NCBI GenBank assembly: GCA_938002655.1
Contig: CALLAC010000010.1
Coordinates: forward strand, 84,882-148,881
Origin: an uncultured Cytophagales bacterium
GTDB taxonomy: Bacteria; Bacteroidota; Bacteroidia; Cytophagales; Thermonemataceae
Direction of reading: 5' to 3'
Length of the DNA: 64,000 nt
The position numbers were made by a program, and so were the translations under genes. Of the stretch, positions 8,940 to 17,470 are shown one piece after another. The notes under the pieces were generated by a model. That model worked only from the letters and a program-made list of their open reading frames with translations, searched no databases and had not been told where the DNA came from. Positions within the stretch are counted from its first letter, which is position 1, and every line of letters starts with the position of its first letter.

Positions 8940-9800
8940 ATGAACTATTGGTTGAATATTTGTTGCTTGAATGTGTGTCTTCTTTTACTATTAGCATGCA
9001 ACGAAAAAAAAGAAACTCAAAAAGGGAAAAAACTTGCCCAAGTGGGCAATCAGGAACTATTTTTTACAGAAGTAAAATCTGCAATGCCCGATAAAATGCC
9101 TCCCCAAGATAGCACTGAATTTGTAGAAAGGTATATCGATAACTGGATTCGCAGGCAATTGCTTTACCAAAAAGCCGAGAAAGAAGTAAAAATAAACGAA
9201 CAAGAACTACAAAAACGTTTGGATGAATATCGCTTTGCACTGCTCACTTACGAATTTGAAAAACAATATGTAGCCAAAAAATTTTCCGATACTATTACCG
9301 AACAAGAAATCAAAGATTTTTACGAAAAAAATAAACAAGAATTTGAACTTCGACAAAACATCGTGAAAGCCATTTTTATCAAGACAACCAAAAATGAGAA
9401 AGACAATGAGAAAATCAAAAAGCTAATGCTTTCCGAAAAAAACGAAGACAGAGACGAGCTTGTGCAATTTTGCAACCAAAAAGCTGTTTCTTACTACCTG
9501 CAAGATACGCTTTGGGTAGATTTTGATGAGCTCACTAAATTTACCCCTTTTGAAAACATTCCCAACAAAGTGAATTTTTTGAAAAATAATAAAATTTCAC
9601 AAATGCAAGATGACGAATTTTTTTACCTTTTGGCTATCAAAGATTACAAAATTTCTGAACAAATTTCTCCTTTGGAGTTTGTACGCGACCGCATCAAAAG
9701 TATGATTCTCAACCAAAGAAAAACTCTACTTATCAAGCAATTGGAAGATGAATTGTATAAAGAAGCTCAAAAAAATAAGTCATTTCAAATTTTCAGATAA
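8940..9800 (+). CDS. SurA/PrsA-like periplasmic chaperone lipoprotein
   Basis: This is a 286-residue lipoprotein. The ATG at 8940 begins a hydrophobic leader ending in LLLAC, with Cys20 as the predicted lipidated residue; the track start at 8898 would break this leader. The mature part resembles the N-terminal chaperone region of Bacteroidetes SurA-like peptidylprolyl isomerases: VGNQELFFTEVK, then VERYIDNWIRRQLLYQKAEK and a KDFYEKNKQEFEL segment. I cannot see the parvulin active-site pattern, so it may be a chaperone without isomerase activity. It would act at the periplasmic face on outer-membrane protein folding. It is transcribed alone from its own promoter. Confidence 0.65.
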   Translation: MNYWLNICCLNVCLLLLLACNEKKETQKGKKLAQVGNQELFFTEVKSAMPDKMPPQDSTEFVERYIDNWIRRQLLYQKAEKEVKINEQELQKRLDEYRFALLTYEFEKQYVAKKFSDTITEQEIKDFYEKNKQEFELRQNIVKAIFIKTTKNEKDNEKIKKLMLSEKNEDRDELVQFCNQKAVSYYLQDTLWVDFDELTKFTPFENIPNKVNFLKNNKISQMQDDEFFYLLAIKDYKISEQISPLEFVRDRIKSMILNQRKTLLIKQLEDELYKEAQKNKSFQIFR

Positions 9801-9858
9801 AATGCCTTGCTACGCTTGTGTATTTTTATTGAAGTTGATTAAATGTAAATCAGTTTGA

Positions 9859-9888
9859 GGGTTCATTTCGGCTACGCTCAATGAACCC
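9859..9888. repeat. REP-like palindrome GGGTTCATT...AATGAACCC
   Basis: A perfect 9-base stem, GGGTTCATT (9859-9867) and AATGAACCC (9880-9888), encloses TCGGCTACGCTC. It sits between two convergent genes. The loop type (GGCTACGCTCA) resembles dispersed palindromes seen in many Bacteroidetes genomes, and it may also serve as a terminator, although no T-run follows. Confidence 0.6.
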
Positions 9889-9925
9889 CGAACCTTGTTT
9901 GAAATTACATTATTTTTCTACCATT

Positions 9926-12535
9926 TCATTTTTTAAGCAACCATTTGTAAGTTTCCATCACCAGAACAATCAAGGAAGCAAGCCCTAATAAATAAACCCA
10001 CTCTTCAAAGCCAATCGGGTGAATTTGGAGCATATTTGCCAAAAAAGGAATGTGCATTGCTGCAATATGCAAGCCTTGTGCTACTACAATGCCAATAATT
10101 AACAACCAGTTGTTGCTGAAAGGTATTTTAAAGATAGATTTGCGTTCCGAACGGCAGTTGAGGGCGTGAAAATTCTGTAAAAGTACCATTAGTAGTACTA
10201 CTGCATTCCGAGCATCATATTCGCTGTATTTCCATTCTTTGAGCATCAAGTACCAAAGCCCAAAAGTAAGCGAGGCAATCACCAAAGCCGAAATAAATAC
10301 TTGCTGTAACATTTTCCTGTTGAATACACTTTCTTTGGGATTGCGTGGAGGCATACTCATTACTTCTTTTTCGCCTTTTTCAAATGCTAGTGCTACATCT
10401 TGGATACCATTAGTTACAAGGTTGAGCCACAACAATTGTACCGCCAATAAGGGAATAGGCAAGCCTACAAGCAAAGCCAGCATAATCATCACTACTTCGG
10501 CAAGCCCTGTGGAAATAAGTAAATAGATGATTTTGCGTAAATTGTCGTAGGCATAACGCCCCTCCTCTACTCCTGCGGCAATAGAGGAAAAGTTATTATC
10601 GGTTACAATAATAGAAGCGGCTTCTTTGGCAACATCCGTACCATAGCCCATTGCTACGCCAATATGAGCGGCTTTGAGAGCAGGAGCATCATTCACACCA
10701 TCGCCTGTTACGGCTACGAAATTTCCTTTTTCTTGCAAGGCTTTTACAATTTGCATTTTTTGCTCAGGCGAAACGCGAGCAAAAACGGTTTTTTCTTGCA
10801 AGACATTCGCCATTTCTTGCTCATTCATAATGGCTAAGGCTTTTCCTGTAATTACCTGCTCTTTGTGCGTAGCAATATTTAATTCTTTGGCAATGGCAAG
10901 GGCAGTAGCGGGGTGGTCGCCGGTTATCATAGCTACTTTGATGCCTGCTCGGTGGCAATCGTCAATAGCGATTTTAGCTTCGGGCTTGATAGGGTCTATC
11001 AGAGCTACCAAGCCCAAAATTTCTAAATTTTTCGGAATTTCTTTCAGGTTAATTTCTGCTACTTCGGCAAAACCCACGCCAATCACTCGGAAGCCATTTT
11101 CGGCAAGTTCTTCGGCTTTATCCAAAAAATAGTTCTTTTCCTCTGATTGGCTATTTTCTACGATTACTTCTACGGCTCCTTTTACAACAACATATTTTTT
11201 GCTATTTTTTTCGTAATAAGTCGCCGCATATTTATTGGCAGATTCAAAAGGGATTTGACCAAGTACTTTTATATTTTCCTGAATGATTTCGGGGCTTTTG
11301 CCTATTTTGTAGCTCAAAGCCAGAAGTGCCACATCTATGGCATCGCCTTGATGTTGCCAACCTGCTGAGGTTTTCCGCAATACAGCCTCGTTGCATATCG
11401 TAACGGCTTCTACAAATTGCTCTACTTGCTCCCAATTGTCCAAAGAAGTTTCTATCTGCCCTTCGCCGTTATAGCCTTCGCCTGTAATATGAGCTGTTTG
11501 CTTGTTAGCAAGAATAATTTGTTTGGCTGTTTGTTGGTCTACGGTGAGCGTGCCTGTTTTGTCGGAAGCAATATACGTACAACTTCCCAAGCCCTCTACC
11601 GCTGAAAGTTTGCGAACAATCACGTTTCTTTTTGCCATACGCGAGGTAGCAATAGATAAAGCCACCGTCATAGCGATAGGCAAGCCTTCGGGAATAGCCG
11701 AAACAGCCATTGCTACGGCTACAAAAAATATTTCGGCAGGGGCAATACCCTGTTTCCAACCAATAAATACCACAAGCATCGCCGCTACCAAAACCGCTAC
11801 GCTGATTTTCTTGGAAAACTTTTCCATTCGCTCTACCAAAGGAGCTTTCTGTGAGCCTACCTCACTGATGGAGCCAGCAATTTTACCGATTTCAGTTTCT
11901 AATGCCGTAGCCACTACTACGCCCACACCCCTGCCGCTCATTACGGTAGTACCTGCATACGCCATATTGAGCCTGTCGCCAATGGTTATATTGTCTTGTG
12001 AAATAGCTTCGGTATGTTTGGTAATGGGTAAAGACTCTCCGGTAAGCAATGCTTCTTCTACACTCAAATTATGTGTTTGGAGCAAACGCAAATCCGCAGG
12101 AATTTTCATTCCTGACTCTAACAGCACAATATCCCCTTTTACGAGCAATTCAGCATCTATCAGTTCTTTTTTGCCGTCTCTCAATACACTGGCTTGTGTT
12201 TTCATTAAATTTTGTAGAGCCGAAGCATTGCTCTCGGCTTTCCACTCTTGGTATGTACCAATACCCGCATTGAGCAAGATAATTGCAAAGATAAAAACGG
12301 AATCTTCGTATTCTTTGATAACAATAGACAAAACCCCTGCTGCTAAAAGCACATAAATCAGCGGGCTGGTAAATTGATGCAATACAATTTGCCAAAAAGT
12401 TATTTTTTGGGCGTGTGGCAGTTCATTTTTGCCATCTCGGGCTAATCGTTCTTTTGCTTCTTGGCTACTAAGCCCCTCGGGCGAGCTATGTACCTGTGCG
12501 AGTACTTCGGAAATAGATTTCTGGTACCAATGCAT
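9926..12535 (-). CDS. Cation-transporting P-type ATPase (Ca2+-type, P2)
   Basis: This 869-residue inner-membrane pump has the full P-type architecture: N-terminal cation ATPase domain (MHWYQKS..., residues 1-70), LTGES actuator loop near 164-168, PEGLP in the ion-binding M4 helix at 282-286, the phosphorylated Asp in SDKTGTLT (D325), TGDHPATA and GDGVNDAPAL hinge motifs, and a six-helix C-terminal cation domain. PEGLP in M4 and the C-terminal domain place it with the SERCA/PMR1-like P2 group, which exports Ca2+ or sometimes Mn2+. The ATG at 12535 replaces the track start, which adds 42 non-conserved residues. It is monocistronic and convergent with the chaperone lipoprotein. Confidence 0.93.
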   Translation of the reverse strand: MHWYQKSISEVLAQVHSSPEGLSSQEAKERLARDGKNELPHAQKITFWQIVLHQFTSPLIYVLLAAGVLSIVIKEYEDSVFIFAIILLNAGIGTYQEWKAESNASALQNLMKTQASVLRDGKKELIDAELLVKGDIVLLESGMKIPADLRLLQTHNLSVEEALLTGESLPITKHTEAISQDNITIGDRLNMAYAGTTVMSGRGVGVVVATALETEIGKIAGSISEVGSQKAPLVERMEKFSKKISVAVLVAAMLVVFIGWKQGIAPAEIFFVAVAMAVSAIPEGLPIAMTVALSIATSRMAKRNVIVRKLSAVEGLGSCTYIASDKTGTLTVDQQTAKQIILANKQTAHITGEGYNGEGQIETSLDNWEQVEQFVEAVTICNEAVLRKTSAGWQHQGDAIDVALLALSYKIGKSPEIIQENIKVLGQIPFESANKYAATYYEKNSKKYVVVKGAVEVIVENSQSEEKNYFLDKAEELAENGFRVIGVGFAEVAEINLKEIPKNLEILGLVALIDPIKPEAKIAIDDCHRAGIKVAMITGDHPATALAIAKELNIATHKEQVITGKALAIMNEQEMANVLQEKTVFARVSPEQKMQIVKALQEKGNFVAVTGDGVNDAPALKAAHIGVAMGYGTDVAKEAASIIVTDNNFSSIAAGVEEGRYAYDNLRKIIYLLISTGLAEVVMIMLALLVGLPIPLLAVQLLWLNLVTNGIQDVALAFEKGEKEVMSMPPRNPKESVFNRKMLQQVFISALVIASLTFGLWYLMLKEWKYSEYDARNAVVLLMVLLQNFHALNCRSERKSIFKIPFSNNWLLIIGIVVAQGLHIAAMHIPFLANMLQIHPIGFEEWVYLLGLASLIVLVMETYKWLLKK

Positions 12536-12858
12536 ATTTTCTTCTTTGATAGCGGTTGTGTTTTTTTCCAAAAATAATAGCAGAATTATCATCAACCAAT
12601 GATTATTGTCATTGAATTTATTAGTATTTTTTATAGGTAGCGATTCTGAAAAGACATTCAAATTTCTCCAATCAGACAGCTGAAACGATGCTATTATTGT
12701 TCTTTAAATACTTACAAGACAGCTCTCGCCATTTTTTTAGTGATAAAATTTTTTTAATTTTGTTCAATTGCATAGCTTTGATATCCACTAAAATCAAGTT
12801 TTGATAAACATATCGTCAGCCGACTTCATTTTTTAGAAATCATCAATTTTTTTGTATT
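12536..12858. other. Divergent intergenic region of P-type ATPase and NRDE gene
   Basis: No gene was found in these 323 bases. On the minus strand TATTTTTG (12569-12576) with a TTG about 17 bases upstream is a possible ATPase promoter. On the plus strand TAATTTTG (12755-12762) is a possible -7 box for the NRDE gene, without a clear -33 element. No strong hairpin is present. Confidence 0.4.
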
Positions 12859-13629
12859 ATGTGTTTGCTGATTTTTGCTCTGAACTATCATCCTGACTAC
12901 AAGTTGGTTTTGCTTGCCAATCGTGATGAGTTTTATGCTCGTCCTACGGCAAAAGCCTACCAATGGGATTGTACAAATAAAGTAATTGCAGGCAAAGATT
13001 TGCAAGCAGGAGGTACTTGGCTGGGTATTGATAAAAAAGGGCGTTTTTCGGCTATTACCAACTACCGAGACCCCAAAAACATTAAGCCCCATGCCCCTAG
13101 TCGTGGTGAACTTGTACAAAACTATTTGCTTTCGCAAATAGACCCACTCAAATATATGTTTCAAGTGCAACTCAAAGCTCAAAGTTTTAATGGATTCAAT
13201 TTGCTGGCAGGTAACCGAGAAGATATTTTTTACTATTCGAACTATGCCAAAAGTATTCAGAAAATCGGTAATGGCATACACGGCTTGAGCAACCACTTGC
13301 TCAATACATACTGGTACAAAGTAAGTTTGGGCAAAGAAAAATTAGAAAACTACCTCAACCAAAATGAAAGACTAAACATTGATGATTTGCTTGGAATTTT
13401 AGAAGATGAAAGCCTGCCCGCAGAAGAACATTTCATACAGCAAACAGGTTTACCTTTGGAACAAGAAAAAATGCTCGCTCCAATATTTATTCGTAGCGAG
13501 CACTATGGTACTTGTTCGTCTACTTTAATTCTGTGGGATATCAACGACAAAATTACTTTCATAGAAAAAAGCTATCTCTATGGGAAACCCGATGGCATTC
13601 AAAAATTTTCATTTGTAGTAGAAGTTTGA
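12859..13629 (+). CDS. NRDE family protein (TANGO2-like)
   Basis: This 256-residue protein belongs to the NRDE/TANGO2 family (formerly DUF833). The start MCLLIFALNYHPDYK places the family Cys at residue 2, and the name-giving LLANRDEFYARPT block follows around residues 17-29; AGGTWLGIDKKGRFSAITNYRD and LLAGN blocks continue the family pattern. The eukaryotic homologue is involved in metabolic homeostasis and possibly heme handling; the bacterial role is not settled. The next gene starts 42 bases later on the same strand, so co-transcription is likely. Family assignment is firm, function is not. Confidence 0.9.
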   Translation: MCLLIFALNYHPDYKLVLLANRDEFYARPTAKAYQWDCTNKVIAGKDLQAGGTWLGIDKKGRFSAITNYRDPKNIKPHAPSRGELVQNYLLSQIDPLKYMFQVQLKAQSFNGFNLLAGNREDIFYYSNYAKSIQKIGNGIHGLSNHLLNTYWYKVSLGKEKLENYLNQNERLNIDDLLGILEDESLPAEEHFIQQTGLPLEQEKMLAPIFIRSEHYGTCSSTLILWDINDKITFIEKSYLYGKPDGIQKFSFVVEV

Positions 13630-13671
13630 AAATAAATTTTTGATTTCTATTATTTTGAACCAAAGCCTTGC

Positions 13672-15048
13672 ATGTTTGCTATTGTTGATATAGAAACTAC
13701 TGGCAGTAAACCAGATTACGATAAAATCATAGAAATTGCTATTTACTTGCACGATGGCGAAAAAATTGTTGATGCTTTCTGCTCGCTTATCAACCCCGAA
13801 CGCTACATTCCTGATTTTATCACCAAACTCACAGGCATCAGCAATGCTATGGTAGCAGATGCTCCCAAATTTTATGAAGTTGCTAAAAAGATTATACAAT
13901 TTACCGAAGGGCATATCTTTGTAGCTCATCATGTACATTTTGATTATTCTTTCTTGAAAAATGAATTTCGCAGTTTAGGCTATAAATATCAACGCCACAC
14001 ACTCTGCACGGTACGTCTGAGCCGAAAACTTATTCCCAACTTACCCTCCTACTCTCTTGACAGGCTTTGCGAAAGTTTAGGAATAAAAGTTCACCAAAGA
14101 CACCGAGCCCAAGGCGATGCCGAAGCTACTGCCAAACTGTTTACGCGTTTGGTACAAATCAATCGCTCACAAATAGAAAACGATATCATTGAGGCTGAAA
14201 TTAAATTTCCAACGCTTCCACCCAAAATTACCCAAGAGCAAGTCTGCAACTTGCCCGAAGAAACAGGCGTGTATTATTTCCACGACGAAGTAGGGAGTGT
14301 TATTTATGTAGGTAAAAGTCGTAACATTCGTAAACGGATTGCTTCGCACTTCCAGCTTTTTAGCAAAAATCGTAAACATTCGGCACTCAAAGAAACTATT
14401 GCAGATATTAGCTATCAAATCACAGGGAGCGAACTAGTAGCCTTATTACTAGAATCAGCAGAGATAAAAAAATACAAACCTCGTTTCAACAAAGCCCAAA
14501 GACGTGATAAGTATCTATATGGTATTTTTGTTCGTAAAGATGTAAAAGGCTATTTACATTTGTATGCCGATAAAATCAAAAACGAAAAAGAGCCTATTTA
14601 CTTTACCCAAAGCAGTGCCATAGCTCGTGCTATTATAGAAAAATATCAGCAAAAACTAAAGCTTTGCCAAAAACTCTGTGATATGTACAGGCACGCAGGG
14701 GCTTGCTTTGGATATCGCGTGGGCGAATGTGCAGGTGCTTGTGTAAGCCAAGAGCCTTTTGAAGAGTATAACAAAAGAGTAGAGCAAGTAATAGCACAAC
14801 TCAACCAATTCAAAAAGTCTAATTTCTGCATCATTGGACAAGGACGCACCCCTACCGAAAGGTCTTTGGTTTGGATAGAAAATGGTTTATATGGAGGCTT
14901 TGGCTTCATAGACAAAGAAACCCTAGACACTATCTCAAATATCCAGAGCCTCAAATCCTTTATTCAAAAACAAACTGATACACAAGACGCCCAAAAAATC
15001 ATTCGGCAATACTTGGAAACCTCACAAGATAAAGTCATTTATTTCTGA
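13672..15048 (+). CDS. DEDDh 3'-5' exonuclease fused to GIY-YIG nuclease domain
   Basis: The 458-residue protein is a two-nuclease fusion. Residues 1-165 form a DnaQ-like exonuclease with AIVDIETTG at the N-terminus, the LTGISNAMVADAP block, HHVHFDYSFLKNEF and a terminal HRAQGDAEA motif (DEDDh type). Residues 195-270 form a GIY-YIG endonuclease like the N-terminal domain of UvrC or Cho (TGVYYFHDEVGSVIYVGKS). Further on, C336, C345, C353 and C357 are spaced x8, x7, x3, much like the UvrC cysteine cluster (x11, x7, x3). A role in DNA repair incision plus trimming is the likely inference. Similar fusions are known in other bacteria. It follows the NRDE gene by 42 bases. Confidence 0.92.
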   Translation: MFAIVDIETTGSKPDYDKIIEIAIYLHDGEKIVDAFCSLINPERYIPDFITKLTGISNAMVADAPKFYEVAKKIIQFTEGHIFVAHHVHFDYSFLKNEFRSLGYKYQRHTLCTVRLSRKLIPNLPSYSLDRLCESLGIKVHQRHRAQGDAEATAKLFTRLVQINRSQIENDIIEAEIKFPTLPPKITQEQVCNLPEETGVYYFHDEVGSVIYVGKSRNIRKRIASHFQLFSKNRKHSALKETIADISYQITGSELVALLLESAEIKKYKPRFNKAQRRDKYLYGIFVRKDVKGYLHLYADKIKNEKEPIYFTQSSAIARAIIEKYQQKLKLCQKLCDMYRHAGACFGYRVGECAGACVSQEPFEEYNKRVEQVIAQLNQFKKSNFCIIGQGRTPTERSLVWIENGLYGGFGFIDKETLDTISNIQSLKSFIQKQTDTQDAQKIIRQYLETSQDKVIYF

Positions 15049-15133
15049 TGAATTTACGACTTACCCACCTTATATTGGAGCTTGTCAAAGATTGGTAAAA
15101 TTGTTTATTTTATTGCAAAACAAACATTTAGAA

Positions 15134-15194
15134 AGATGCTCAAAAAAGAATACTTTTGTGTTTAGGAAAACAAACTATTCAAAGAAGAGCATCT
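15134..15194. repeat. Imperfect inverted repeat AGATGCTC ... GAGCATCT
   Basis: AGATGCTC (15134-15141) pairs with GAGCATCT (15187-15194). After 6 unpaired bases on each side GAATA and TATTC also pair, with a partly complementary TTTTGT/ACAAA core. It could be a degenerate insertion-sequence end or a structured remnant. Confidence 0.4.
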
Positions 15195-15359
15195 GGGGCA
15201 AAGATAAGATAAAAAAATATGCTTTACCTCATCTTTCTTTTGGGAAAACAGGGATAGTGAAGAGAAACGTATAGGTATCGTCTCTGTCATCTTTTATCGG
15301 CTGAAAACTAGCTGTCAGTGGCGAGAATTGCTCATAAAACATTAAAAAACCTAATTAAA

Positions 15360-15392
15360 AAACCTATGAGGTTTTTTAAACCTCATAGGTTT
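15360..15392. repeat. Perfect palindrome AAACCTATGAGGTTT / AAACCTCATAGGTTT
   Basis: A 15-base stem with a TTT loop: left arm 15360-15374, right arm 15378-15392, no mismatches. It is not next to a gene end on the left and has no T-tail, so it looks more like a dispersed REP-type element than a terminator. Confidence 0.7.
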
Positions 15393-15467
15393 GGTGCAAA
15401 GTGATAATCAGGGGATTTTGTTAGGCATTTCAGAACCTATCTCTCTGGCAACTGACGAGGTTTTTGA

Positions 15468-15596
15468 TTTCAAAGAAATGGCAATAAAGACCGTTTTGAA
15501 TACTTTGACGAAGAACTATACAAAAGAAGGTGGATTATTGAAAGGTCTTTTGCTTGGATAGATGCCTTTAAAGCCTTGATTTTTTTTAATCTTTGA
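15468..15596 (+). pseudogene. C-terminal remnant of a DDE transposase (IS4/IS5-type)
   Basis: The frame from 15468 reads FQRNGNKDRFEYFDEELYK followed by RRWIIERSFAWIDAFKAL and a stop at 15594-15596. The spacing FDEELYK(R/Q)RW..ERSFAW is the hallmark of the C-terminal part of IS4/IS5-type DDE transposases, where the Glu of IER is the last catalytic acid. Only about 42 codons survive, with an in-frame stop just upstream and no start, so it is a decayed insertion sequence. It ends 11 bases before the recF stop, marking the edge of an old insertion. The family call is firm, the exact IS family is not. Confidence 0.75.
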
Positions 15597-15606
15597 CAAG
15601 CTCTAT

Positions 15607-16683
15607 TTAAATTTCAATTTTTTGCCAAAGGTGCAGAGAAGAAATTTGCTCTAAGCGTTTGGGATTGGCTTCGGTGAGCAGTACTTGTCCGAAAGGTTTT
15701 TGCGTAACTTTCTGCAAAAGCTGAAAAGTACGTGCTTCATCTAATTTATCCAAGATATCGTCAAGCAAGAGAATAGGCGTAGTTTGTAGTTTTTCTTTCA
15801 GATATTCAAAAATAGCCATTTTAAGAGCTATCACAAATGTTTTTTGCTCACCTTGGGAGCCAAATTTTTTAATCGGATTGGTATTAAGCAAAAAAGAAAA
15901 ATCATCTTTGTGAATTCCCCAAGAAGTGCGTTTCAAAGTAATATCTTTTTCCAAAGATTTTTGTAAGTATTCCTGAAAGTTATCTTGCAAGCAATCGGTT
16001 TGGTACAAAATTGCTATTTGGGCATTTTTTTCTGCAATCTCGGTGTAATTCTTTTCTAGGAATGGGGCTAAAATATTTGCAAAATTCTTTCTTTTTTCGG
16101 CTATTTTTTCATTCAAGGGCAATAGCTGTTCATTGTACACCTCTAAAAGTTTGTAGGAACTATTGGGGAAAGGTATTTGCGAAAGCAAGCTATTGCGTTG
16201 TTTGAGTAAATAATTGTATTGTGATAATGCTTGCAAATAGCTTTTATCCGTTTGGCAAAGAATAGTGTCAACAAAGCGTCTTCGTTCTTGGCTTCCTTCT
16301 CGTATCAGGTCGGTATCATTAGGGGCAATCATCACTACGGGAAAACGTCCGATGTATTCGGCAAGTGTAGGGAAGGCGTACTTGTCAAGAATAAAACGCT
16401 TGCATTCGGGCGGAGCATAAATAGCTGAGAGTTGGTGCAGAGTTTCGTTTTCTTGCCAAAGAGAATCTATCCGACAAAAACTTTCATTTTGTAAAATGAG
16501 CTGTCTATCGCTATGAAAGGCACTTTTGGTAAGCGAAAGAAAATAAATAGCATCTAAAAGGTTTGTTTTACCTACCCCATTTCTGCCCAACACAAGCGTA
16601 TGCAAAGCTGAAAAAGTAAATTTTCGTTTTTGATAATTTTTAAAGTTTTGCAACAAAACTTCACGTATCGCAAGATTTTTCAT
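15607..16683 (-). CDS. recF: DNA replication and repair protein RecF
   Basis: RecF is the SMC/ABC-type ATPase that helps load RecA at single-strand gaps. The 358-residue protein starts MKNLAIREVLLQNFKNY and has Walker A LGRNGVGKTNLLDAIYFLSLTKS, the SxG-type signature around KKFGSQGEQKTFVIALKMA, and Walker B ILLLDDILDKLDE. The track start at 16701 adds six residues from a TTG; the ATG at 16683 matches the family. RecF is not beside dnaA, dnaN or gyrB here, as is common in Bacteroidetes. An old insertion scar lies at its 3' side and a 20-base repeat is found on both flanks. Confidence 0.96.
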   Translation of the reverse strand: MKNLAIREVLLQNFKNYQKRKFTFSALHTLVLGRNGVGKTNLLDAIYFLSLTKSAFHSDRQLILQNESFCRIDSLWQENETLHQLSAIYAPPECKRFILDKYAFPTLAEYIGRFPVVMIAPNDTDLIREGSQERRRFVDTILCQTDKSYLQALSQYNYLLKQRNSLLSQIPFPNSSYKLLEVYNEQLLPLNEKIAEKRKNFANILAPFLEKNYTEIAEKNAQIAILYQTDCLQDNFQEYLQKSLEKDITLKRTSWGIHKDDFSFLLNTNPIKKFGSQGEQKTFVIALKMAIFEYLKEKLQTTPILLLDDILDKLDEARTFQLLQKVTQKPFGQVLLTEANPKRLEQISSLHLWQKIEI

Positions 16684-16777
16684 TAGAGTAAAACCACACA
16701 TTTGCGTTTAAAACTAACATACTCGTAATCTTGATGCAAAGTGATAAACATTTGATTTTTAGCTATAATTTTAAAAC

Positions 16778-17470
16778 TTAATTGACACTAGACAAAAAAG
16801 GCTTGCAAACAGATTGCCCAGGAAAGTGATATTTAGGTAATTCTTTGCTAGTAGGTGGAGTATAAAGTTTGTGCTTTTCTTGTTTTTGGGCATACAAAGG
16901 TTTGGAAAAACTCCTTACTGTTGTAATCCAATAATTTTGAGCTTTTTGGGAAATTTTGAGAGTTTGGGTAATAGTTTCATTTTTAGGTATTGATACCACT
17001 TCTGCCGAATATACATCTAACTCAAAAAGATAATCATAACGCAACCATAGCTCAACATCAAAGTTTTTATTGTAACGTAGCAAATTGAACTTGCCGTCAA
17101 AATCAAAGTAAAAACTTTGTTTTTCAAGGTCTTTGTACGATTTTTCTAAATTTACCAAACCGCCACAATGGGTAGAAAATCTGCATTCCCAAATAATTTC
17201 CTTTTTCTTGCTGCGATGTATTTTAGCCAAACCTGCACTCTTAAAGGCGATAGTTTTGTTGTAAGCATAATCAGGAAAATCTGTAAGTTGAAAAATTTTC
17301 TGCTGAAAAAATTGGTAATGTTTGTAAGGGAAAAGGGTATTTTTACCTTTGGGTATTTGAATAGAGATATCAAATCCTTCTGCTATACGCCAAAATATTT
17401 GCAGTTTTTTATGCTTTTTAAGTAATCGGATAAGTTTTTTTCGTAAGTCTTTACGTATTGAGGTAGTCAT
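16778..17470 (-). CDS. Conserved protein of unknown function, coupled to glycosyltransferase
   Basis: I do not recognise this 230-residue protein. It has a very basic N-terminus (MTTSIRKDLRKKLIRLLKKHKK), no signal peptide and no clear membrane segment, and a middle rich in aromatic and charged residues (SFYFDFDGKFNLLRY, ELWLRYDYLFELDVY) that suggests a beta-rich soluble fold. The ATG at 17470 overlaps the stop of the upstream glycosyltransferase (ATGA), which signals translational coupling and favours this start over the track start at 17521. Work on the same surface glycan or lipid is an inference from position only. Confidence 0.7.
   Translation of the reverse strand: MTTSIRKDLRKKLIRLLKKHKKLQIFWRIAEGFDISIQIPKGKNTLFPYKHYQFFQQKIFQLTDFPDYAYNKTIAFKSAGLAKIHRSKKKEIIWECRFSTHCGGLVNLEKSYKDLEKQSFYFDFDGKFNLLRYNKNFDVELWLRYDYLFELDVYSAEVVSIPKNETITQTLKISQKAQNYWITTVRSFSKPLYAQKQEKHKLYTPPTSKELPKYHFPGQSVCKPFLSSVN

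Larger units (their letters stand above)
15049..15467. other. Repeat-rich intergenic region upstream of the transposase remnant
   Basis: This stretch has no credible gene; the 60-codon ORF at 15092-15274 has no recognisable features. It holds an imperfect long hairpin (15134-15194), a perfect 15-base inverted repeat (15360-15392) and one copy of a direct repeat shared with the far side of recF (15395-15407). The content suggests a scar of past mobile-element activity. Confidence 0.5.

Noticed and set aside
11502-12356. 284-codon plus-strand ORF antisense to the P-type ATPase
   Set aside because: It is a shadow of a highly conserved gene, its residue composition is low in charged pairs and no domain is seen.
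15092-15274. 60-codon ORF in the intergenic region before recF
   Set aside because: Lys/Phe-rich, no start context or homologous motif, and it overlaps an inverted repeat.
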